Origin: Azospirillum canadense | GTDB lineage: Bacteria > Pseudomonadota > Alphaproteobacteria > Azospirillales > Azospirillaceae | Assembly: GCF_025961225.1 (NCBI RefSeq) | Contig: NZ_JAOQNG010000008.1 | Coordinates: 1 to 64,000 of the forward strand | Direction of reading: 5' to 3' | DNA length: 64,000 nt | In this document: positions 7,679-13,920 of the stretch, piece by piece | Numbering within the stretch: the stretch's first letter is position 1 | How the letters are laid out: the number at the start of each line of letters is the position of its first letter | Translations under genes and position numbers: made by a program | The notes under the pieces: generated by a model | Database searches by the model: none | The model's input: the letters and a program-made list of their open reading frames with translations, nothing else | Told to the model about the DNA's origin: nothing

Positions 7679-8007
7679 TGGACGACGAAATCCAACAGCA
7701 GAAACGCGTCGCATGGGTCGAGCGCGAATGGCTCTGGTATGTGGTGAACTACCAGCATGTCCCCGGGGCGATCGTCTCGACCGTCAACGCTCGGTTCTGG
7801 ACGCGCCGCGGAGCGCAGGTGGTTGCCGATGTTTTGTGCGGCGCCCATGCGGACGGGTGGGACGTCGGCATTGAGGCCGGCGCAACGAGGTATGATGCGC
7901 TGGTCAGGGAAATGGGCGACGACGGACGGATGTACCGCGGCATCATCGCCGACCTGAAGCGGCGCCTGGCTGTCTCTGGCGATGCTCCGGGGGTGTCCCA
8001 TGGTTGA
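7678..8007 (+). CDS. hypothetical early protein
   Basis: 109 residues; ATG 7678 overlaps the upstream TAA and follows GGAGGCCGCG. Aromatic N-terminal helix (VAWVEREWLWYVVNYQ) then RFWTRRGAQVVADVL. Overlaps ATG 8000 of the next gene by 8 bases. No recognised domain. Confidence 0.7.
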   Translation: MDDEIQQQKRVAWVEREWLWYVVNYQHVPGAIVSTVNARFWTRRGAQVVADVLCGAHADGWDVGIEAGATRYDALVREMGDDGRMYRGIIADLKRRLAVSGDAPGVSHG

Positions 8008-8755
8008 CGCGATCCTGACCGCCGAGGACCTGGATGCGATTGAAGCGCGGCATGCCGCTGCCACCGGTGGCGCGTGGATGGGCGGCCCTGAGGCGGAGGC
8101 CGCCGGGCATTGGTATCCGGACTGGGGGCTTGTCTGGGCGCACACGCCGAGCGCGGAACGGCCTTTCACCTTGGTGGTGGACTGCTGCCATGGCGGGGTG
8201 GCGAGCGAGGAAGAGAAATCCGAATGCCGAGCGAAGAGCATCGATCTGTGGCGGTCCGGCGCTGGAGGCGACTGGGTCGAGCCGGCCCAGGTCGCCGCGA
8301 ACCGGGCGTTCATCGAGGCCGCGCACAACACCGATGTTCCTCGCCTCATCGCAACAGTGCGCGCCCTGCTCGCCGCGAATGAGCGCGCCAAAAGGCTGCT
8401 GACCGCGGATCTGTCGGTGTTGCGCATGGGGCCGGCTGACCACGGCTTCACGCTGGACACCGCCGGCCGAATGGTTGCGGTCATCGCCGGAGAGCTGGCG
8501 ACGTGGCTCCGTGAGCATCACGCCGCGAACTACACCGAAACGGCTTTAGAGCAGATCGAGGTGAGCGGTGGCGCCTCCCGCTACATCGTGACTGTGCAGC
8601 GCGGCGATGGAAAGTCGCCGCACCAGCTGCGCAGAGAAGCCGAGGGCGAGCGTGATGAGGCCCGGGCTGAGGTCGCTCGTCTCGAGGCGGATCTCGCGGA
8701 AATGGAGCGCCGGGACGCCGCACAGCACTCGGCGAATGATGGGCGGGAGGGATGA
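8000..8755 (+). CDS. Ea22-like early protein
   Basis: 251 residues. The motif FIEAAHNTDVPRLIATVRAL at about 103-122 is the hallmark of lambdoid Ea22/Ead-type early proteins. The N-terminal ILTAEDLDAIEARHAAAT also fits. The C-terminus is a charged coiled coil (EAEGERDEARAEVARLEADLAE in parts). Ea22-like proteins are accessory and of uncertain function; in lambda they lie in the dispensable b/early region. The start ATG 8000 is the first with the family N-terminus. Confidence 0.75.
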   Translation: MVDAILTAEDLDAIEARHAAATGGAWMGGPEAEAAGHWYPDWGLVWAHTPSAERPFTLVVDCCHGGVASEEEKSECRAKSIDLWRSGAGGDWVEPAQVAANRAFIEAAHNTDVPRLIATVRALLAANERAKRLLTADLSVLRMGPADHGFTLDTAGRMVAVIAGELATWLREHHAANYTETALEQIEVSGGASRYIVTVQRGDGKSPHQLRREAEGERDEARAEVARLEADLAEMERRDAAQHSANDGREG

Positions 8756-8760
8756 TCGCG

Positions 8761-9402
8761 ATGGCGCGGACGGGGACTCAGGTGCGCATCGACCGGCTTC
8801 TTGAACGGGTGGGGATCACCCGCTTCGTCCGGATGGTGGATGCGAAGCCGATCACATACCGCCGCGCCACATGCACCGCATCCGGTGCGCATGAGGATCT
8901 CCGATTCCCGTCTGATGCCGCGCCGGAGATGGTGATCAAGGCATTTGAGCAGAAGGGCTGGGAGATATCGCAGCGGACCAAGTGCCCAGCCTGCGCAAAG
9001 CCCAAGCGAGCGTCGCGCGCCGAATCGCACCCAGAACAGAACGTCGTCACCTTGCGTCAGGAGCCGGAAAACATGAAGCAGAACACCGCCCAGAAGCCTG
9101 CAGAGGCCGTCCGCGAGCCCACACTGGATGAGGCTGCTGCGATCGTAAAGAAGCTGGACGAGTGCTTTGAGGATGGCCGTTATCTCGATGGCGGGTCGGA
9201 CCGCAAAGTCGGGGAGACGCTTGGCCTGCCGTGGGCGCTGGTCGCGAAGGTCCGTGAGAAGTTCCGCGGTCCGATCAAGGAGGACCCGGCGGTTGTCTCG
9301 CTCCGCGCCGACATTGATCGCGTTGAGGCGACCGTGAAGGAGCTGCTGAAGGAGGAGATGAAGGGGTTGCGCGAGCGCTTGGCGAAGCTGGAAGCGGCCT
9401 GA
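8761..9402 (+). CDS. hypothetical protein with CxxC pair
   Basis: 213 residues from ATG 8761, 9 bases after GGGAGGG; ATG 8752 abuts the Shine-Dalgarno and is less likely. Residues about 75-85 contain KCPACAKPK, a possible half zinc site. The C-terminal 100 residues form a domain ending in a coiled coil (ADIDRVEATVKELLKEEMKG) and include DGGSDRKVGETLGLPWALV, an HTH-like segment. Possibly a DNA-binding phage protein; unassigned. Confidence 0.75.
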   Translation: MARTGTQVRIDRLLERVGITRFVRMVDAKPITYRRATCTASGAHEDLRFPSDAAPEMVIKAFEQKGWEISQRTKCPACAKPKRASRAESHPEQNVVTLRQEPENMKQNTAQKPAEAVREPTLDEAAAIVKKLDECFEDGRYLDGGSDRKVGETLGLPWALVAKVREKFRGPIKEDPAVVSLRADIDRVEATVKELLKEEMKGLRERLAKLEAA

Positions 9403-9409
9403 GGATGCC

Positions 9410-9544
9410 ATGGAATGGACGGTGTGGTTGATCGTGGGGCCGCTGTTGGCGTTCTACGGCGTAGCGGTGCTGTCGGAGACCCTGCCGAGAGGCGGCAAGC
9501 TGCCAGCGAACTGCGCGCCGCCGCGGCCGCGCAACCGGTCGTGA
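9410..9544 (+). CDS. small single-span membrane protein
   Basis: 44 residues, ATG 9410. Residues 3-22 are one hydrophobic span (VWLIVGPLLAFYGVAVL within it), followed by a basic proline-rich tail PRPRNRS. The stop overlaps GTG 9541 of the next gene, which is the operon's usual junction, so translation is likely. Could be a small membrane effector; no family recognised. Confidence 0.55.
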   Translation: MEWTVWLIVGPLLAFYGVAVLSETLPRGGKLPANCAPPRPRNRS

Positions 9545-9819
9545 AAGCGCGCGAATTGAACGGCGTCACCCTGTCAGCGCCCGCGCTTCCGCGGCCAAAT
9601 GGGCATTATGCCGCCGGCTATTACTGGCTGTCGTGGTCAGTGCTATTCGGCTTTTCCATCTGGAACCGCGAGGGACTGCTCGCCTACCAGAGCGAGGACG
9701 GCGCGGCGGCTGCGACCCGCCTTCAGGAACTCAACCGCGCGGCATTCCGCGAGGATGTCCATGCGGAGCAGATAAAAACCAAGCGGCGCGCCACGGAGAA
9801 TTGCGCGAAGAGTGGCTAA
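9541..9819 (+). CDS. small hypothetical protein
   Basis: 92 residues from GTG 9541, overlapping the membrane-protein stop. Aromatic stretch HYAAGYYWLSWSVLFGF at about 22-38, then a helical basic C-terminus. The aromatic block could be membrane-associated. No recognised family. Confidence 0.62.
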   Translation: MKARELNGVTLSAPALPRPNGHYAAGYYWLSWSVLFGFSIWNREGLLAYQSEDGAAAATRLQELNRAAFREDVHAEQIKTKRRATENCAKSG

Positions 9820-9826
9820 ATAAAAA

Positions 9827-9857
9827 CCGCCGCTCCGGCTGGACCCCGAAGCGGCGG
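9827..9857 (-). terminator. intrinsic terminator-like hairpin, T-run on minus strand
   Basis: CCGCCGCT at 9827-9834 pairs with AGCGGCGG at 9850-9857. On the minus strand the stem is followed by a TTTTT run, so it would stop leftward transcription. No T-run follows on the plus strand. No leftward gene ends here, so it may block antisense entry into the early operon. Confidence 0.5.
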
Positions 9858-9938
9858 CGTAATGTGCTGACGATCAAAGAGCAATCGCATGCGGAAGATA
9901 TCCGCCCGTAAAACTTTCGTCAACGCGGGGGTAACTCG

Positions 9939-10721
9939 ATGGGTGCGGTTGCAGTGAAGAATGGTCAGAGTGCGGCTGGTGCCCGTCGTGGCACCGTGGC
10001 TGGGAAGAGTGGTTCGGCTGTCATTGCTCCGGTTGAGCCGGAGATGAAGGGGAGCGTTCCGCCGACGGACAAGGTGCTCAGCACCAAGCAGATGATCGAG
10101 GACATGCGGGCTAGGTTCGCCAACCCGCCAAAGCCGGATGGGGAGATCGTCGATCGGCGCCTCTACAAGAAGGTCGCGCCCTCGAAGACTAGCGATCTCG
10201 GATCCGACTACCGCACCCAGCATGGCGGAGCCTACCTGGAGACGTCGGAGTTGTCGGGCGGTGGTGTTCCCATCGCCGATCGCCGTCGCGTCAAGGCGGA
10301 GTGCGGCATCGAAGCCCTGTTCATGCGCGCGCAGATCAATGACCGCCAGTTCCAGGCCGGCATTCGGTTCCGGGCCCTGTGGGCGCGTGCGGCGATGCCG
10401 GCGCAGATGACCAGCAGCTATGGCCAGCAGCGCGGCGGTGGTGGGGGACGTGAGGAGGAAATCGACGCGCGCTTGCAGGTCCAGAAAGCTCTACTGGGGG
10501 CCAAGATCGCCATTCGGCAGAAGTCAGCGCAGGCGCTGAAGCTGACCACCACGGGGGAGAGCCTGAAGCCGGTCGGCGGCGGTGTGGTGGTGACCAAGGC
10601 CGGGGCTGCTGTCATCGAGGCAGCAGGCATGGACGGTCGAGATTATCGTCTGGAGGACCTGCGCGCGGGTCTAACTGCCCTGGCCGACTTCTGGCACATC
10701 ACGGACGATGCGAACTTGTGA
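9939..10721 (+). CDS. DUF6456-like hypothetical protein
   Basis: 260 residues. Central segment IEALFMRAQINDRQFQAGIR then FRALWARAAMPAQMTSSYG resembles the start of DUF6456, an alphaproteobacterial domain of unknown function with an HTH-like C-terminus; the end LEDLRAGLTALADFWHI also fits that family's closing helix. A glycine-rich linker QQRGGGGGREEE separates the halves. Last gene of the left rightward block; in many phages this position holds a late-gene regulator, which is only a guess here. Confidence 0.7.
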   Translation: MGAVAVKNGQSAAGARRGTVAGKSGSAVIAPVEPEMKGSVPPTDKVLSTKQMIEDMRARFANPPKPDGEIVDRRLYKKVAPSKTSDLGSDYRTQHGGAYLETSELSGGGVPIADRRRVKAECGIEALFMRAQINDRQFQAGIRFRALWARAAMPAQMTSSYGQQRGGGGGREEEIDARLQVQKALLGAKIAIRQKSAQALKLTTTGESLKPVGGGVVVTKAGAAVIEAAGMDGRDYRLEDLRAGLTALADFWHITDDANL

Positions 10722-11207
10722 CGGGCTGTTGGATGCGGTCTCGGGCGGAGCCGCTTCGTGGCGCGCGGGCTCGGGGTTGGGTATGCTCGATAGCCCCCCA
10801 ATCTGGCGTCATCCGCTTTACCGTTACCGCCTAGAGCACGCTCGCCCGGGTCCTTGCGCCGAGCATCATCATGGGGAGTGCTTCCAAACATTCCTGGTTG
10901 CTTGCGGCAACTTTGCGTGCGTTGGATCGCTCTCGCCCTTGCGACCGCCTTACATGTGCCAGTGATTTTGCTCGGCAAAGCGATTGTACATATTTGGAGG
11001 TGCGCGGGTACACCAATAGCTTGTGGAAAGCTGACGGATGCTGTTGCATGATGAATGGCAAAGAGCAACTTTGTGGGCGGTGCCGTGTAACCGAGTGGTT
11101 GTAACTGAAGGCCTCGATGGCTCCGGCTACTGATAGCGACTACTGCGTGGAAGCTGCGGGGCTTAGTACTTCATAAGCGACACCGATTCTTTTTTGTGGA
11201 GGGTGGA
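10722..11207. other. gene-free stretch of lower G+C
   Basis: About 490 bases between the early operon and the secreted-protein pair. Base composition shifts visibly toward A+T from about 10880 onward. Short frames exist but none has both a Shine-Dalgarno and a plausible protein. A T-rich run lies at 11189-11195 just before the next ribosome site. I see no tRNA fold and no confident promoter. Confidence 0.5.
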
Positions 11208-11894
11208 GTGCGCGCGCCATTGCAATCTATGATGGTATTTATTACCGTTCCGTGGCTGGCCTTTAGTGTCACTCATGTGCAGGCTGAAACCAAAGCGGCT
11301 TGCAGCGTAGACGCTCCCCCAGCTAGCTGTGCAGGGTTGTTTGCCGTTGATGCCACTGGATCAGTGCCAGCTACGGAAAAGCTGGTAAACACTCCTAATC
11401 CGAAATGCGGAGATGGACGCGTATTCGACTACGTAGGTATCTTGAAAGACAGTTTGGCCAAAATGGTTGATGCCAAGAAAATGGCGGACGCATCGGCCGA
11501 TCTTGCCAAAGCCACCGTGCATTTTTTATCTAAAGAAGCTAAGGACAAGCTAGGTGGTGATATCGCAACGGGCATCTGGAGGAATTTTTCCGAAAAAACA
11601 AACGAAGGGAATTGCATTACTCTGTCCGTAATAGTACCGAACAACGCTGAAGTTGTTGGATATCGGATTGTTGCTGGGGAGAGCGGTGGCTCCATGAATA
11701 AATGCCAAGTTGGGCTGGACTGTGGCGTTGGCTACTCCCGATTCCTTCGCGAGCCGGTGGCCGCAATAGAAGAGCAAGGGGTTAAGAGTTACATGACGAC
11801 ATTTATGAACTGGGCGCACGATCGGCAGCGTGATGCACGGTTGGTTATATTCTTCAAAACGATCGATGGGAAGCCGCCCCCGATTGCAATGTGA
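11208..11894 (+). CDS. secreted cysteine-containing protein A
   Basis: 228 residues from GTG 11208, five bases after GGAGG; GTG 11196 is in frame but would put the Shine-Dalgarno inside the gene. Residues 1-26 form a Sec signal peptide (hydrophobic VFITVPWLAFSVTHVQA, then cleavage near VQA-ET). The mature part has about eight cysteines (ACSVDAPPASC, PKCGDG, GNCITL, NKCQVGLDCG) and ends with TTFMNWAHDRQRDARLVIFF and KTIDGKPPPIAM. That C-terminal block recurs in the next gene, so the two are paralogues. Periplasmic or secreted; function unknown. Codon use is poorer in G+C than the phage genes around it. Confidence 0.82.
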   Translation: MRAPLQSMMVFITVPWLAFSVTHVQAETKAACSVDAPPASCAGLFAVDATGSVPATEKLVNTPNPKCGDGRVFDYVGILKDSLAKMVDAKKMADASADLAKATVHFLSKEAKDKLGGDIATGIWRNFSEKTNEGNCITLSVIVPNNAEVVGYRIVAGESGGSMNKCQVGLDCGVGYSRFLREPVAAIEEQGVKSYMTTFMNWAHDRQRDARLVIFFKTIDGKPPPIAM

Positions 11895-11898
11895 GTGC

Positions 11899-12594
11899 AT
11901 GATGCGTCTCATCAGATTGATTGCGAGTTCATTGCTCCCGGGATGTATAATTCTTGGCATTGCCCATAACGGCCACGCGGGATCACGCACCGTGCGCTGG
12001 TGCGAGTACGATCCTAAAAGGACCTGTGTAGCTGGAGAATACGCAACAGTCATCGAAGTCCCGATACCGAATGGCAATTACGTTCAATCTTCGACGCCGT
12101 CATGCCCAAGTAACGACTTTTCGGTGCAGGGAAATCGCGAAAATTTTGTGGTCGGCATCGTTCGCAAGTCCAGTCAGAAGTGGCGTAAGGAAATACGAAA
12201 TTCTGCTGGATCCTTAAATGACTTGGTCTCAAGTCGCGACTATACGGACATCCCCAGCCCCTCCATCCCAGGGTTCGGTGGGGCGGAACATGCGGTGTGT
12301 TCTGCACTTGTAGCTGCTATTCCCCATGACGCTCAGGTCCAGGGAGTGCATCTTGGCTTCACCGATGCTAAGGGCACCAGGGAGTGTAAGCCTTCTGCCG
12401 AGTGCGAATATGCTAGATTCATCGCTCCGCCAAACGTGAGGAGAATACAATTGCTCTCTCGGCCCGGCATTCAAGTAGTTGATGCTTTTTTTATGAATTG
12501 GTCTCACGACCGGAACAGAATTGCATGGATAGCGGTTTTTTACAGTTTTAAAACCGGAGAAATGCCGAAAGCCATTTCGCCGGGCCCTATGTAG
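11899..12594 (+). CDS. secreted cysteine-containing protein B (paralogue of A)
   Basis: 231 residues. N-terminal hydrophobic stretch with LLPGC at about 12-16, either a lipobox or part of an ordinary signal peptide cut near GHA-G. The C-terminal VVDAFFMNWSHDRNRIAWIA and FKTGEMPKAI aligns with protein A, as do CSALVAAIPHDAQVQG and ECEYARFIAPP with A's VIVPNNAEVVGYR and CGVGYSRFL. The start lies 4 bases after protein A's stop, so the pair is an operon. Probable envelope or secreted partners; low G+C and lack of phage neighbours of this type point to recently gained cargo. Confidence 0.82.
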   Translation: MMRLIRLIASSLLPGCIILGIAHNGHAGSRTVRWCEYDPKRTCVAGEYATVIEVPIPNGNYVQSSTPSCPSNDFSVQGNRENFVVGIVRKSSQKWRKEIRNSAGSLNDLVSSRDYTDIPSPSIPGFGGAEHAVCSALVAAIPHDAQVQGVHLGFTDAKGTRECKPSAECEYARFIAPPNVRRIQLLSRPGIQVVDAFFMNWSHDRNRIAWIAVFYSFKTGEMPKAISPGPM

Positions 12595-12708
12595 TAATGA
12601 ACTGTAGATTAGGGTCGAAAATTCGCCGATATTTCGGAGGTTGCCCCGATACAGGCGCTTGCGGGCCAGTTTGACTGAGAAGTCGCCGTGCGAACAGTAA
12701 GGGTTTGT

Positions 12709-12734
12709 GCTCTTTTCAGCGGTGAGAAAAGAGC
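12709..12734. promoter_or_regulatory. perfect 9-bp hairpin
   Basis: GCTCTTTTC at 12709-12717 pairs perfectly with GAAAAGAGC at 12726-12734 around an 8-base loop. It lies downstream of the secreted pair. With no T-run it may be a weak terminator or an operator. Confidence 0.45.
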
Positions 12735-12823
12735 CCGAGCTTGGGATGGACCCGGAGCGGGTGCGAGACGTGCTCTATGGCATCGATGCCGGGTCCGAAG
12801 GGATCACGATCCGTAAGCCATAG
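12722..12823 (+). pseudogene. possible remnant reading frame
   Basis: A 33-codon frame from GTG 12722 with protein-like composition (ELGMDPERVRDVLYGIDAGS) ends at TAG 12823. It has no Shine-Dalgarno and overlaps the hairpin. It reads like the C-terminal fragment of a larger gene left at the boundary between the secreted pair and the leftward cluster. Low confidence. Confidence 0.2.
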
Positions 12824-12834
12824 GCGAGCGGGCG

Positions 12835-12859
12835 CCAAAAACCCTCATCCGGGGGTGCG
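12835..12859 (-). repeat. terminator-like repeat, copy 1
   Basis: Plus strand reads CCAAAAACCCTCATCC then GGGGGTGCG. Read leftward it is CACCCCC-loop-GGGTTTTTGG, a short GC stem followed by a T-run, placed three bases beyond the stop of the leftward gene at 12862. First of eight related copies between 12835 and 16041. Confidence 0.7.
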
Positions 12860-12861
12860 TG

Positions 12862-13227
12862 TTACGCCGGTTGCCGCTCGGCCAAGAGCCGAATGACCTT
12901 TTTCGGAATCGGCCGGTGGCTGGCTTCCTCTGGGTGCGCCCATCGGCGGGTGTCCGACCTGGTGTAGCTGGTGCCCAGCTTCTCATTCAGCCAGTTGGCC
13001 GCGGCTTGCCATCCGCCCACGCTGTCGGCCCACGCCGCATAGTCTTCGGCCGGCAGCGTGGGTTGAGGTTTGCGTCGAGGGGCCTGGGGAGAGGGTTCGC
13101 AAGGTTCATCCTCCGCCTCAACGATGACGGCAATCACGGCCACGCCGTCGGGGGTCATGACGGGGGCGGGAAGACCGGCGCGCTTGGCGCGGGCGGAGAG
13201 TTCGGCGAAGGTCATCGTCTCAGGCAT
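12862..13227 (-). CDS. small probable DNA-binding protein
   Basis: 121 residues, ATG at 13227. N-terminal TFAELSARAKRAGLPAPV, a short strand VAVIAVIVE, an acidic-proline linker, then WLNEKLGTSYTRSDTRRWAH and PIPKKVIRLLAER, which has the look of a C-terminal HTH with an arginine-rich recognition helix. Upstream at 13240-13258 lie two tandem GTATGGC boxes shared with the other promoters of this cluster, so it may be autoregulated or part of the same regulon. Family not recognised. Confidence 0.75.
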   Translation of the reverse strand: MPETMTFAELSARAKRAGLPAPVMTPDGVAVIAVIVEAEDEPCEPSPQAPRRKPQPTLPAEDYAAWADSVGGWQAAANWLNEKLGTSYTRSDTRRWAHPEEASHRPIPKKVIRLLAERQPA

Positions 13228-13239
13228 GGCGAAAACCTA

Positions 13240-13258
13240 GTATGGCGGAATGTATGGC
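13240..13258 (-). promoter_or_regulatory. operator boxes GTATGGC x2 upstream of 13227
   Basis: Two GTATGGC boxes start 12 bases apart (13240 and 13252); the second lies in AATGTATGGCGC. The same AATGTATGGC word recurs at 16745-16754 and 16816-16825 and inverted at 16855-16864, always beside a start of this gene cluster. Read as a shared operator. Confidence 0.55.
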
Positions 13259-13282
13259 GCAAGCGCGGTGCGTGGCGCCACA

Positions 13283-13327
13283 CCGAAAACCCTCACCCGG
13301 GCTCCAAAAACCCTCAGCGGGGGTGCG
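13283..13327 (-). repeat. terminator-like repeats, copies 2 and 3
   Basis: Two adjacent copies (13283-13302, ending CCCGGGC, and 13304-13327, ending CGGGGGTGCG), each with the AAAACCCTCA core. Copy 3 overlaps the 3' end of the leftward gene at 13314 and supplies its last codons and stop (Thr-His-Pro-Arg-stop). Confidence 0.7.
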
Positions 13328-13802
13328 TCCGCTTCAGGGCGTAAACGGTCCAGATCAGCGACGCGATGGCCTTGAGGGTGTAGGCGCCTTCCTCGTCCAG
13401 GCTCAGCCCGAAGTGGTCCAGATCGGACAGGCGGAACGCCGTACCGCTCACGGCGATGAACACGGACTCCGCGTTCCGCCACCCAGCGATCTCACCATAT
13501 GGAGTGAAAACCCGCAGTGCATCGGCCGGAACTTCGACATTCGCCGGCTGGCCATTGCCCACGGCCCGGAACCGCGGATCATCCCGCAGCCTTTCCGCCA
13601 AGCTCCCGCGCAGGATGGACAGCGCCAGATTGGCCGCTTGCTGCAATGCTCCAGCGTCATCCCCAGCAGCGTTGAAGATCCGGGGGAAGATGTCGCCATA
13701 TGGCCCGGGCTTCTCGCCGGCTTCGCACATGGGATGGCCATCCTCAAGCCAGAACGACACCTTGGGGCACTGGGGCAGGTTCAGAAAAGCGATGTGTGCC
13801 AT
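13314..13802 (-). CDS. hypothetical protein
   Basis: 162 residues, ATG at 13802. Contains FLNLPQCPKVSFWLEDG, a central ALQQAANLALSILRGSLAE helix and LSDLDHFGLSLDEEGAYTL. No recognised domain. Its end (RTHPR) is made by a copy of the cluster's repeat, which suggests the repeat was inserted at, or evolved with, the gene end. Runs leftward with the methyltransferase gene upstream of it. Confidence 0.75.
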   Translation of the reverse strand: MAHIAFLNLPQCPKVSFWLEDGHPMCEAGEKPGPYGDIFPRIFNAAGDDAGALQQAANLALSILRGSLAERLRDDPRFRAVGNGQPANVEVPADALRVFTPYGEIAGWRNAESVFIAVSGTAFRLSDLDHFGLSLDEEGAYTLKAIASLIWTVYALKRTHPR

Positions 13803-13869
13803 TTTGCGTGTCCAAAGCTGAAAGGTTGCGGGAAGGTCAGTAGAGGGCTGGCGGGAGCTTGTCCACTCC

Positions 13870-13920
13870 CCAAAAACCCCCGCCGGGGGTGCGCGTCCGA
13901 AAAACCGCGCCGGGGGTGCT
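13870..13920 (-). repeat. terminator-like repeats, copies 4 and 5
   Basis: Copy 4 (13870-13893) is the cleanest: leftward it reads ACCCCC-GGC-GGGGGT followed by TTTT, a full intrinsic terminator. Copy 5 (13897-13920) has ACC/GGT arms and a T-run and abuts the stop codon of the large methyltransferase gene. Confidence 0.75.

Noticed and set aside
10871..11104. 77-codon frame in the gap before the secreted pair
   Set aside because: Cysteine/arginine-rich, no ribosome site, no neighbour coupling.
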